Shown here: positions 56,561 to 64,000 of the stretch, in pieces
How the letters are laid out: each line of letters begins with the position of its first letter
Numbering within the stretch: position 1 is the stretch's first letter
Assembly: GCF_003602275.1 (NCBI RefSeq)
Contig: NZ_QZVT01000004.1
Location: 302,463-366,462, forward strand
DNA: 64,000 bases
Direction: 5' to 3'
DNA from: Arthrobacter cheniae
Lineage (GTDB): Bacteria; Actinomycetota; Actinomycetes; Actinomycetales; Micrococcaceae
Made by a program: the position numbers and the translations under genes
The notes under the pieces: model-generated
What the model was told of the DNA's origin: nothing
The model's input: only the letters and a program-made list of their open reading frames with translations
Database searches by the model: none

Positions 56561-58090
56561 TCAGTGCTCCGGCGCGCTCCGGCGCCGGGCTTCCGCGGCC
56601 CGCACAGCCTGGCCGTGGAAGAGGTCCCAGGCCGTGGCGGAGTCCGCGAGGAGCACGCGGGGGGCCACAGGTCCGGGAGTCGTCTGGAACTGCAGGTTGG
56701 CCACGTCGAACCGGCGGTCGACGGGCCCCTGCTCGAGGGACAGCGACTGCGTCCTCTCGTGCGGGACGACGACGAGCTGCCGCCAGAGGACACCCGAGCG
56801 CATCAGCAGCGCGGTGTCGGTGACGGCGAATCCGTTGCGGCGCCAGGCAAGGGGCGCCAGCCACTTCGCGCGCCGCGGAGTCGTGACGAAACCCTCGCCC
56901 CCGTCGCGGCCCACCATCCCGGCTCCGAAGACCTCGACGGGGCGTGTCGTCCCCGGATCGGGCAGCACGAGGGCGAGGATCTGCAGCACCTCGTCCCGTG
57001 TCCCGACAGGCAGGAGACTCGCGCGGGCCTGCCCCTCGTTCGACGCTGATGCACCGTAGCCCGCGACGTTGACGGTCACGCGGTACCAGCCCTTGAGCCG
57101 CCACAGCGGCGACTGGACGATGCTGAGCGCCTGCACGCGTCCGGGTGGGATCGTCTGTGCCCGGGTATCGAGCAGGCCGTAGCGGACGCGGATGCCGTCC
57201 GGTGAGGTCGCCGCCCGGAAGTTGTAGCCGGTGCTCAGCGCAGACCAGTAGACACCGACGACGCCGATGACGACCGGGATGAAGGAGGTGGCGATGATCG
57301 GGGTATCCAGGGTTACGCCGAGCGTGATGATGACGGCGGCGGCCACCACCAGGGCGATCGTCGTACCGGAGAGGAGCGCCGCGCCGATCACCCGGCCCGG
57401 CGGGATCGCCACCACTTCGCGCTCGGGCGCTTCGACGATCTCCTCCGGGTGCTCCGGGTCCGTATCCACGCCTGCCGCGCGGGCCAGGATGGTGGCACGC
57501 AGTTTCCTGGCGTCGTCGAGCTTCAGGAAGGCCAGACGCACGGCGGACTCCCCCGCGTCGGCCACCTCGAACTTCAGCTCCGCGAGCCCGAAGATCCGGG
57601 CGAGGAACGGCTGCACGATGTCGATGGCCTGGACCCTGTCCAGCCTCGCCTGGCGCTGCTGCCGGAAGACCACGCCGGTGTGCACGCGTACATGTTCGGC
57701 CGTGACCTGGTAGCGGGTGAAGTACCAGGAGACGAGGAAGGCGGCCGCGATGATCACCACGACGCCGAGCACGACCCCCGCGGCGATCAGGAGCCCTACG
57801 CCCTCGGGCAGGGGTCCCCGGCCCCTCGACCCGGAGTCGAAGAGGCCCTCGAACCAGTCCCTGCCGACGAAGTAGAGGATGGCGACGAGCGCGATCCAGC
57901 CGCGCACGAGCGGTGAGATGAAGTGGACGCGGCGCCACTCGTCGGTGGTCGGTCCCCCCTCGGAGGCGTGCGCAGCGAAGGCAGCGGTGGACCCGGGCGT
58001 GGACGTGACGGCGGTCGGGGCTCCGGCTGACTGCTCGCGCTCCTGGTCGCCCTCGGGTACGCCTGCGGACGGTCCTGGCGCGGCTGTCAC
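56561..58090 (-). CDS. PH-domain membrane protein, YdbT-like (several bPH_2 domains)
   Basis: 509 residues. Two pairs of membrane helices near 65-120 and 235-285 are interleaved with three bPH_2 domains, each with a run such as T-A-E-H-V-R-V-H-T-G-V-V-F-R-Q-Q-R-Q-A-R-L-D-R-V-Q (about 136). A final domain lies at about 400-490 (Q-L-V-V-V-P-H-E-R-T-Q-S-L). This is the YdbT architecture; its partner YdbS-like protein is encoded directly upstream, overlapping by GTGA. YdbST of Bacillus gives resistance to certain bacteriocins; a similar envelope role is possible here. Confidence 0.9.
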   Translation of the reverse strand: MTAAPGPSAGVPEGDQEREQSAGAPTAVTSTPGSTAAFAAHASEGGPTTDEWRRVHFISPLVRGWIALVAILYFVGRDWFEGLFDSGSRGRGPLPEGVGLLIAAGVVLGVVVIIAAAFLVSWYFTRYQVTAEHVRVHTGVVFRQQRQARLDRVQAIDIVQPFLARIFGLAELKFEVADAGESAVRLAFLKLDDARKLRATILARAAGVDTDPEHPEEIVEAPEREVVAIPPGRVIGAALLSGTTIALVVAAAVIITLGVTLDTPIIATSFIPVVIGVVGVYWSALSTGYNFRAATSPDGIRVRYGLLDTRAQTIPPGRVQALSIVQSPLWRLKGWYRVTVNVAGYGASASNEGQARASLLPVGTRDEVLQILALVLPDPGTTRPVEVFGAGMVGRDGGEGFVTTPRRAKWLAPLAWRRNGFAVTDTALLMRSGVLWRQLVVVPHERTQSLSLEQGPVDRRFDVANLQFQTTPGPVAPRVLLADSATAWDLFHGQAVRAAEARRRSAPEH

Positions 58091-58602
58091 AGCCCGGCCA
58101 GCCTGGCTTCTCCCCGCGCGGACAACTGCTCACGCAGCCTCGTGCCCTCCTCCGTGGGCAGGCCGGGGATGAAGGCGTTCGTTGCAGGGGAGGCCGTGTG
58201 GAGTTTCAGGGTGCAGATACCGAAGGCCCGCTCGAGCGGCCCGACGGCGACGTCCACGTACTGCATGCGGCCGTAGGGCACCACCATGGTGCGCTGGAAG
58301 AACACACCCTGGCGGACCAGGAGGTCGTCGTCGCGCTCGGCGTATCCGATGGCCCGCACCTGGCGCGGGAGAAGGAGCCCGCGCCAGATCGCGCTGGTCA
58401 GCGCGATCGCGGGAAGGGCCCAGGCGACCGGAAGGGGCGGGAACGAATCCCACACACCGGTGAGGCGCAGCACCAGGGGGATACTCGCGACTACGAGCCA
58501 GACCAGCGATCCGATGAGCCATCCGAGGAGCCTCACGCGCAGGTACTTCGGAGACACCCTCGACCACTCGAGTCCGGACGGATCGATCGGTTCCCTACGC
58601 AT
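58087..58602 (-). CDS. PH-domain membrane protein, YdbS-like
   Basis: 171 residues from the ATG at 58602, with AAGGGGA upstream and overlapping the DUF3180 stop. Two membrane helices (about 28-75) and one bPH_2 domain with D-D-D-L-L-V-R-Q-G-V-F-F-Q-R-T-M-V-V-P-Y-G-R-M-Q-Y-V-D-V. Works with the YdbT-like protein downstream. Both genes sit at the end of the folate run, which is a conserved actinobacterial order rather than a functional link. Confidence 0.9.
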   Translation of the reverse strand: MRREPIDPSGLEWSRVSPKYLRVRLLGWLIGSLVWLVVASIPLVLRLTGVWDSFPPLPVAWALPAIALTSAIWRGLLLPRQVRAIGYAERDDDLLVRQGVFFQRTMVVPYGRMQYVDVAVGPLERAFGICTLKLHTASPATNAFIPGLPTEEGTRLREQLSARGEARLAGL

Positions 58603-59080
58603 ATTCCCCTTCGCTGTAGCCCGGAGCGCCTGTGCCGTCGTCGTCGGGCGGAAGCCTGCAGAAGCTCTCGACAACCAATCCCACCACAGTCATGACGATT
58701 CCGCCCGCCATGAGGGCCACGGATCCCCAGAGCGGACCGCTGGCCGAGCGGACGGAGAGGAGGGCGAGCTGATCGACGAAGATGCCCGCATGCCAGCCGA
58801 GGTTCAGGGCGCCGGCGTAGGCGCAGGCCTGCGCGAGCACCAGCGTCCGCATCGCCAGGATGGGATCGAGGGCGCGGTCCCGCTTGCCGTTGCGCCATCG
58901 GAGCACGCGGAGCCCGAACACCAGCGTGATGGCGATGATCAGCGCCGTGGTGACGAGCGAGGTCAGGGGCAGGGTCGGCGTGCCGTATCCGTTGCGGGTG
59001 GCGAGCAGGTTGGTCAGCCAGCCTGCGAGCCCGGCCAGCAGCCCTATCAGGACCAGCCAGCGGAACCGGAGGGTAGTCAC
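58595..59080 (-). CDS. DUF3180 family membrane protein
   Basis: 161 residues, four membrane helices: L-R-F-R-W-L-V-L-I-G-L-L-A-G-L-A-G-W-L at the start, T-S-L-V-T-T-A-L-I-I-A-I-T-L-V, L-A-Q-A-C-A-Y-A-G-A-L-N-L-G and G-S-V-A-L-M-A-G-G-I-V-M-T-V. The A-C-A-Y-A-G-A motif is typical of DUF3180, a family that follows folK in actinobacteria. No function known. The acidic tail is cytoplasmic. Confidence 0.93.
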   Translation of the reverse strand: MTTLRFRWLVLIGLLAGLAGWLTNLLATRNGYGTPTLPLTSLVTTALIIAITLVFGLRVLRWRNGKRDRALDPILAMRTLVLAQACAYAGALNLGWHAGIFVDQLALLSVRSASGPLWGSVALMAGGIVMTVVGLVVESFCRLPPDDDGTGAPGYSEGEYA

Positions 59081-59086
59081 AGCGTC

Positions 59087-59581
59087 CTAGACTCCCTCGA
59101 AGGGCACCAGGCCCGCAAGGTCCTCTGCCTCCGCGGCCAGCTCTGCGACCGGCCGCCCGTTGAGCCGGGCACCGGAATCCATCCATGCCCAGGGTTGCAG
59201 GACGAAGGCGCGGACCGCCGCCCGCGGGTGCGGAATCGTCAGGGTCACATCGTCGGAGGTCCAGGATCCGTACGTGATGATGTCGATATCGAGGGTTCGC
59301 GGACCCCACCGGACAGTGCGCTTGCGATGATACTTCTCCTCGACGGCCTGGCAGAGCGCCAGGAGCTCGTACGGGCCGAGGTCCGTCTCCACCTCGATGA
59401 CCATGTTGAGGTAGTCCGGCTGCTCGGGACCACCGACCGGCTTGGTGCGGACCACGGGCGACACGGCGTGGAGGCGCACGCGGTGCGGCTCCACGAGGTC
59501 GGCGACGGCGAGGACCAGGGTGTCGTTGCTGGCTCCGAGGTTACTGCCGAGGGCCAGGACGGACCGGACGGTGCCGGTCAC
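59087..59581 (-). CDS. folK: 2-amino-4-hydroxy-6-hydroxymethyldihydropteridine pyrophosphokinase
   Basis: 164 residues, a single HPPK domain: V-L-A-L-G-S-N-L-G-A-S near 10-20, V-V-R-T-K-P-V-G-G-P-E-Q-P-D-Y-L-N near 43-59 and R-W-G-P-R-T-L-D-I-D-I-I near 91-102 with the metal-binding Asp pair. It pyrophosphorylates the pterin before folP. The GTG start overlaps the folB stop. Separate from folB here, whereas some actinobacteria carry a fusion. Confidence 0.95.
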   Translation of the reverse strand: MTGTVRSVLALGSNLGASNDTLVLAVADLVEPHRVRLHAVSPVVRTKPVGGPEQPDYLNMVIEVETDLGPYELLALCQAVEEKYHRKRTVRWGPRTLDIDIITYGSWTSDDVTLTIPHPRAAVRAFVLQPWAWMDSGARLNGRPVAELAAEAEDLAGLVPFEGV

Positions 59582-60039
59582 GGTCGGCTCCTGCGGAGGG
59601 TCACGGCGACGTCGCCGAACGGTACCTCGATCGGAGCCTTCGGCTTGTGGACCGTGACGTCGACGGCGGCGACCGGGAAGGAGGCGAGGACCGCCGACGC
59701 GATGGTTTCCGCAAGGGCTTCGATGAGGTCGAACGGATCGCCCCCGATGATGCCGTGCACCAGGTCGGCGAGGTCCCCGTAGTGCGCAGTCCGGGCCAGA
59801 TCGTCGCTGGTGCCGGCCGGTTGCAGGTCGAGATGCAGCACGATGTCCACAACGAAGGGCTGCCCGTCACGGCGCTCGTGATCGAAGACGCCGTGGTACC
59901 CCTTGGCCGTGATGCCCCTGAGCACCACGGTGTCGAGGAGGCCGGAGGGCGAGCCGGGACGGCCCGGGGCGGTGGCGGGCTTCGGCGCCTGCCCGCGGGA
60001 GACGCTCGCAGCCCTGCCGACGGTTCCGTCCGTGGTCAT
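59578..60039 (-). CDS. folB: Dihydroneopterin aldolase
   Basis: 153 residues. The first 33 residues are a low-complexity extension absent in E. coli FolB (120 residues); a start at a later codon is possible. Core: R-G-I-T-A-K-G-Y-H-G-V-F-D-H-E-R near 41-56 with the active Tyr, D-L-I-E-A-L-A-E near 104-111 with the pterin-binding Glu, and K-P-K-A-P-I near 133 with the catalytic Lys. It cleaves dihydroneopterin to glycolaldehyde and the pterin used by folK. Overlaps both neighbours (ATGA with folP, GTGA with folK). Confidence 0.95.
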   Translation of the reverse strand: MTTDGTVGRAASVSRGQAPKPATAPGRPGSPSGLLDTVVLRGITAKGYHGVFDHERRDGQPFVVDIVLHLDLQPAGTSDDLARTAHYGDLADLVHGIIGGDPFDLIEALAETIASAVLASFPVAAVDVTVHKPKAPIEVPFGDVAVTLRRSRP

Positions 60040-60947
60040 GGGCGTGGACCCACGGCGGCGGCGACCTTGACGGCGTCGAGGGTTGCGGCCGGGTCATGGA
60101 CGCGGACGCCCCACGCACCGGTCGAAGCCGCCAGGGTGGCGACGGCGAGCGAGGCGTGATCACGCTCTACCGGCGCCGCAGCCTTCCCGGCGGACGTCAG
60201 CAGCGTTCCGAGGAACCGCTTGCGGGAGGCCCCGACGAGCACGCGATGGCCCAGCCCGGTGAAGACGTCGAGGTTCCGGAGGATGACCCAGTTGTGCTCG
60301 TCCGTCTTGGCGAAGCCCAACCCGGGATCGAGGATGATCTGCTCCGCCGCCACTCCGGCCGCGACGAAGCGGTCCCGCAGCCCGGTCAGCTCAGCAGCCA
60401 CCTCGGCGACGACATCCCGGTACTCCGCGAAGCTGTCCATAGTCGTCGTGGTGCCCCTGCGGTGCGTGAGGATGTAGGGCACCTGACGATCAGCCACGAG
60501 CCCGGGCATGGCCGGATCGAACTCGGCGCCCGAGATGTCGTTGACGATCGCAGCCCCGGCATCGAGGGCCTGCCGGGCGGTCTCCGCGTGCATCGTGTCG
60601 ATACTCACGAGCGCTCCCGCCTTCACGAGCGCCCTGAGCACGGGCAGGACGCGGTCCAGTTCCTCCTCGACCGACACCTCACGGGCGTTCGGCCGTGTGG
60701 ATTCACCACCGACATCGATGATGTCCGATCCGCCGTAGTGCATGCGCAGCCCGTGGCTGATGGCGTCATCGGTGGACGCATACTTGCCGCCGTCGCTGAA
60801 CGAGTCCGGAGTGACGTTGAGGATGCCCATCACGACGGCACGGTCCGTCGGCAGATCGCTGACGGTCCTGGCTGCACGGGCGGGCCGGATGACGGGCAGC
60901 GGCGACGTCGACGGCCCGGTTCCGGGCGCTGCGGCGAGTGAATCCAT
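60036..60947 (-). CDS. folP: Dihydropteroate synthase
   Basis: 303 residues. After a 30-residue extension the TIM barrel shows V-M-G-I-L-N-V-T-P-D-S-F-S-D-G-G near 39-54 and G-G-E-S-T-R-P near 82, binding the pterin diphosphate; I-L-D-P-G-L-G-F-A-K-T near 205 and V-G-A-S-R-K-R-F near 236 complete the site. It joins p-aminobenzoate to the pterin and is the sulfonamide target. Between folE and folB in one transcript. Confidence 0.96.
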   Translation of the reverse strand: MDSLAAAPGTGPSTSPLPVIRPARAARTVSDLPTDRAVVMGILNVTPDSFSDGGKYASTDDAISHGLRMHYGGSDIIDVGGESTRPNAREVSVEEELDRVLPVLRALVKAGALVSIDTMHAETARQALDAGAAIVNDISGAEFDPAMPGLVADRQVPYILTHRRGTTTTMDSFAEYRDVVAEVAAELTGLRDRFVAAGVAAEQIILDPGLGFAKTDEHNWVILRNLDVFTGLGHRVLVGASRKRFLGTLLTSAGKAAAPVERDHASLAVATLAASTGAWGVRVHDPAATLDAVKVAAAVGPRP

Positions 60948-60959
60948 GGAGTCGGGTTC

Positions 60960-61577
60960 CTACTTTCCGAGAATGAGGCTCATGGCCTCGGCACGTGTCG
61001 CCGTCTCGCGGATCTGGCCGCGCACCGCAGATGTGACGGTCTTCGCGCCGGGCTTCCGCACTCCGCGCATGGACATGCACATGTGCTCGCACTCGATGAC
61101 GACGATCGCACCCTTGGGCTTCAGGTGTTCCATCATCGCATCGACGATCTGGGTCGTCAGCCGCTCCTGCACCTGCGGTCGGCGGGCGTACACCTCCACG
61201 AGTCGCGCGAGCTTGCTGAGCCCGGTGACCCGGCCGTCCTCGGACGGGATGTACCCGATGTGCGCGGTCCCGTGGAAGGGCACCAGGTGGTGCTCACACG
61301 TCGAGTAGAACGGGATGTCCTTCACCAGCACGAGTTCCTGGTGCTCCAGGTCGAAAGACGTCGAGAGGACCTCGGCGGCATCCTGATGGAGCCCGGCGAA
61401 CATCTCCGCGTAGGCCCGGGCCACTCGCGTCGGGGTCTCGAGCAGACCGTCCCGATCGGGATCCTCGCCGATCGCTGCAAGGATCTCCCTGACCGCCCGA
61501 GCGATGCGGGGCTGGTCCACGGGGGATCCTGTAGCGATCAGGGCAGCGTCCACCACCTGGTCGTCGAAATCTGTCAT
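60960..61577 (-). CDS. folE: GTP cyclohydrolase I
   Basis: 205 residues from the second ATG at 61577, which is better spaced from the GGGAG site than the ATG at 61583. T-P-x-R-V-A-R-A near 50, zinc ligands in [11 protein letters not shown] near 92-102 and C of E-C-E-H-M-C-M-S near 165. Makes dihydroneopterin triphosphate from GTP, the first step of folate synthesis. Follows ftsH by 66 bases. Confidence 0.96.
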   Translation of the reverse strand: MTDFDDQVVDAALIATGSPVDQPRIARAVREILAAIGEDPDRDGLLETPTRVARAYAEMFAGLHQDAAEVLSTSFDLEHQELVLVKDIPFYSTCEHHLVPFHGTAHIGYIPSEDGRVTGLSKLARLVEVYARRPQVQERLTTQIVDAMMEHLKPKGAIVVIECEHMCMSMRGVRKPGAKTVTSAVRGQIRETATRAEAMSLILGK

Positions 61578-61643
61578 GGACATCTCCCTTCATCGGGCAC
61601 TGCTCACCACCGGCCCGATGACCGGCGGCGTACCGCTGCAGGA

Positions 61644-63701
61644 CTAGCTCTCCCGGCTGTCCCCGGGGCCGGTGCCCGATTCAGGCGACGGAAGATCCGA
61701 GCCGGCGACGTCGAAGTCGCTGGGGATGTTCGCGTCGGCGATCTGGTCCTGAGGAGCGACGGACTCGGGAGCGGGCTGTCCGCTCTCGAGCGCCTCCGCA
61801 CGCTCCTTCTTCGAGACGACCGGGGGCAGGGAGTGCACGGGACGCGTCTGCTTCGACAGCCACACCTCGCGCAGGTCGCGCTTCCGCACCGAGGTGAAGA
61901 CCTCGGCGATCTCCGCCTGGTTCAGGGTCTCCCGCTCCAGCAGTTCGAGTGCCAGCTGGTCGAGGACATCGCGGTTCTCGGTCAGGATCTGGTAGGCCTC
62001 GTCATGCGCATTGTCGATCAGGCGGCGCACCTCCTCGTCCACCACCAGGGCGATCTGGTCGGAGTAGTCCCGGTCACTCCCCATGTCGCGGCCCAGGAAG
62101 GGCTCACCGGCACCCTGGCCGAGCTTCACGGCGCCGATGCGCTCGCTCATACCGTACTGGGTGACCATCTTTCGAGCGGTGCCGGTAGCCTTCTCGATGT
62201 CGTTCGAGGCACCTGTCGACGGGTCGTGGAAGACGATCTCCTCGGCGACGCGGCCGCCCATCGCGTACGCCAGCTGATCCAGCAGCTCGTTCCTCGTGAT
62301 GGAGTACTTGTCGTCGCTCGGCATGACCATGGTGTAGCCCAGTGCGCGACCGCGCGGCAGGATGGTCACCTTGGTCACCGGGTCGGTGTTGCGGAGGGCC
62401 GCAGCCACCAGGGCGTGGCCGCCCTCGTGGTAGGCGGTGATCTTCCGCTCCAGTTCCTTCATCACACGGCTGCGCTTCTGTGGTCCGGCGATTACGCGGT
62501 CGATCGCCTCGTCGAGGGCGCGGTCGTCGATGAGCTGCGCGTTCGAGCGCGCGGTGAGCAGCGCGGCCTCGTTGAGTACGTTCGCCAGGTCTGCGCCGGT
62601 GAACCCGGGCGTCTTCTTCGCGACACCCTTGAGGTCCACACCCGACGCCATCGGCTTGCCCTTGGAGTGCACGGACAGGATGTGCTCGCGACCCTTCATG
62701 TCCGGGGCCTCGACGCCGATCTGGCGGTCGAAGCGACCTGGGCGCAGGAGCGCGGGATCGAGGACGTCGGGACGGTTGGTCGCGGCGATGAGGATCACGT
62801 TGGTGGTTGCATCGAACCCGTCCATCTCGACCAGCAGCTGGTTCAGGGTCTGCTCACGCTCGTCATTGCCGCCGCCGATGCCGGCACCACGGTGGCGCCC
62901 GACGGCGTCGATCTCGTCGACGAAGATGATGGCGGGCGAATTGTTCTTGGCCTGCTCGAAGAGGTCCCTCACGCGGGAGGCACCGACACCGACGAACATC
63001 TCGACGAAGTCCGAGCCGGAGATCGAGTAGAACGGTACGCCGGCCTCGCCTGCGACGGCGCGGGCCAGGAGGGTCTTGCCGGTACCGGGAGGACCGTACA
63101 GGAGGACGCCCTTCGGTATCTTCGCGCCGAGGGCCTGGAACTTGGCGGGCTCCTGCAGGAACTCCTTGATCTCCAGGAGCTCCTCCACCGCCTCGTCAGC
63201 GCCGGCGACGTCGTCGAACGTCACCTGCGGCATGTCCTTGGTGATGAGCTTGGCCTTCGACTTGCCGAACTGCATGACCTTGGAGCCGCCGCCCTGCATC
63301 CGGCTGAGGAGGAACCAGAAAATGACACCGAGGATCAGGATGGGGAAGATCAGTCCGGCGAGGCTGAGGAGCCAGTTGCTCTCCGCGGGCTGGTCCGTGA
63401 AGCCGTCCGTGTCCGAGGTGTTGATGGCGTCGACCACGCTCTCGGCACGCGCCAGGCTGTAGTAGAACTGGACGTTCTTGCCCTTGTCCTGGTAATCCTC
63501 CCGCAGCGTCAGGTCCACGCGCTGCTCGCCGTCGTAAATCTTGGCCTGCTCCACCTTGTCCTCGCTGAGGAACTGCAGGCCGACGTTGGTGTCGACACGG
63601 GAGCTGCCCGTGCCGAAGAGGCCCGGAAGCACCAGCAGGAGCGCCACGACCGCCAGGACGATCCAGAAGATCGGCCCCTTGAAGATGTTCTTGAATTTCA
63701 T
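61644..63701 (-). CDS. ftsH: ATP-dependent zinc metalloprotease FtsH
   Basis: 685 residues. Two membrane helices (about 8-28 and 109-134) flank the periplasmic-side region. AAA module: Walker A G-P-P-G-T-G-K-T near 203, Walker [12 protein letters not shown] near 257, SRH near 310; the zinc site H-E-G-G-H-A near 428. A Pro/Glu-rich tail of about 60 residues is typical of actinobacteria. Degrades membrane and short-lived cytoplasmic proteins. Lies between hpt and folE, the classical tilS-hpt-ftsH-folE order. Confidence 0.97.
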   Translation of the reverse strand: MKFKNIFKGPIFWIVLAVVALLLVLPGLFGTGSSRVDTNVGLQFLSEDKVEQAKIYDGEQRVDLTLREDYQDKGKNVQFYYSLARAESVVDAINTSDTDGFTDQPAESNWLLSLAGLIFPILILGVIFWFLLSRMQGGGSKVMQFGKSKAKLITKDMPQVTFDDVAGADEAVEELLEIKEFLQEPAKFQALGAKIPKGVLLYGPPGTGKTLLARAVAGEAGVPFYSISGSDFVEMFVGVGASRVRDLFEQAKNNSPAIIFVDEIDAVGRHRGAGIGGGNDEREQTLNQLLVEMDGFDATTNVILIAATNRPDVLDPALLRPGRFDRQIGVEAPDMKGREHILSVHSKGKPMASGVDLKGVAKKTPGFTGADLANVLNEAALLTARSNAQLIDDRALDEAIDRVIAGPQKRSRVMKELERKITAYHEGGHALVAAALRNTDPVTKVTILPRGRALGYTMVMPSDDKYSITRNELLDQLAYAMGGRVAEEIVFHDPSTGASNDIEKATGTARKMVTQYGMSERIGAVKLGQGAGEPFLGRDMGSDRDYSDQIALVVDEEVRRLIDNAHDEAYQILTENRDVLDQLALELLERETLNQAEIAEVFTSVRKRDLREVWLSKQTRPVHSLPPVVSKKERAEALESGQPAPESVAPQDQIADANIPSDFDVAGSDLPSPESGTGPGDSRES

Positions 63702-63879
63702 TCGTCTCAGGGCAGCAAGCCCTGTCCCTCCTGCTGATGCAAGTGAATTTGTGCGGGCGCTCTACCGTATGGGTGCCCTTTGAGCACCTCAACCTATACA
63801 CCGTCCGAGATTGTCCACGCGCGGATTGCACCAATAGTTCCCTCTTGGCGTAGCGGCGGAAATGCAGCCCGAAAGGGCT

Positions 63880-64000
63880 CTATTCGTAAACGTGGGGCGC
63901 CAGGGTGCCGATGAAATCGAGGTTGCGGTATTTTTCCGCGAAGTCGAGGCCGTAGCCGACGACGAATTCATTGGGGATGTCGTAGCCCACGTACTTGACG
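63880..64000 (-). CDS. hpt: Hypoxanthine phosphoribosyltransferase, C-terminal part (gene continues beyond the window)
   Basis: 40 residues ending [27 protein letters not shown] and P-H-V-Y-E with a TAG at 63880-63882. This is the unmistakable C-terminus of Hpt, in which D and G-Y-G-L-D contact the purine. It salvages hypoxanthine/guanine. It lies upstream of ftsH on the same strand with 178 bases between, so ftsH may also have its own promoter there. Confidence 0.92.
   Translation of the reverse strand, partial: VKYVGYDIPNEFVVGYGLDFAEKYRNLDFIGTLAPHVYE

Noticed and set aside
61083-63737. 884-codon open frame on the plus strand opposite ftsH and folE
   Set aside because: Antisense shadow of ftsH; no recognisable domain and composition typical of shadows.
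1-64000. CRISPR array, insertion sequences, prophage, biosynthetic cluster
   Set aside because: No regularly spaced repeats, transposase, integrase, phage structural gene, NRPS/PKS or similar was found on either strand.

Overview
The window is a single stretch of chromosome from a high-GC Gram-positive bacterium, most likely an actinomycete of the Micrococcaceae (Arthrobacter-like). This rests on the very high GC, frequent GTG starts coupled through GTGA/ATGA overlaps, the actinobacterial nucleoid protein Lsr2, DUF4193 and DUF3180 proteins, the hpt-ftsH-folE-folP-folB-folK-DUF3180-PH-panC-lysS-lsr2-clpC gene order, and a DesA3-type acyl-CoA desaturase with its own reductase. It reads as housekeeping chromosome. 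I see no phage, plasmid, insertion sequence, integron or CRISPR array. Nearly all DNA is coding; only 21131-21477 is a gene-free gap above 300 bases.

Layout, left to right. 1-9.5 kb: end of a VOC protein, a PRC-barrel/DUF2382 stress protein, a broken AEC transporter, an esterase, DUF4193, an SDR, an AlkA-type glycosylase, then a PucR-like regulator divergent from a ferredoxin reductase/desaturase pair, and an ArsR-SRPBCC operon. 9.6-15.7 kb: pta-ackA acetate pathway, a frameshifted ynfA, azlCD, and a zinc alcohol dehydrogenase. 15.7-21.8 kb: GH15 glycosidase with a GDPD phosphodiesterase, DUF445, an unknown protein, GlsB and DUF6458. 21.8-26.2 kb: a complete fructose PTS operon (fruR-fruK-fruA-ptsH). 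26.4-31.7 kb: a two-gene module of unknown function (tandem-HTH regulator plus multi-pass membrane protein), a small charged protein, a secreted nuclease/phosphatase, a ZIP transporter, tRNA-Lys(UUU) and a conserved unknown.

31.7-37.9 kb is a phosphate uptake island: a DUF47/PiT low-affinity pair preceded by a strongly structured leader, facing the pstSCAB high-affinity operon, which has a PHO-box-like site and an internal hairpin between pstS and pstC. 38-43.7 kb: FUSC-type exporter, radA, disA, an anchored protein and mutY (genome maintenance and c-di-AMP). 43.7-46.6 kb: dhaKLM with an HPr domain fused to DhaM, and CsbD. 46.7-52 kb: a GNAT likely to be the N-acetylglutamate synthase, an S9 peptidase and clpC. 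52-64 kb: a long minus-strand run from hpt through ftsH, folate and pantothenate genes, PH-domain membrane proteins and lysS to lsr2.

The most interesting non-coding signals are a multi-hairpin leader RNA candidate upstream of the PiT operon (31764-31847), a shared AAG-N4-CTTAC inverted-repeat motif upstream of four stress-type genes, a perfect 36-bp hairpin sitting exactly on the frameshift in the AEC transporter, and an operator/leaderless-start arrangement at the ArsR gene. All calls are from reading the sequence; no homology search was run.
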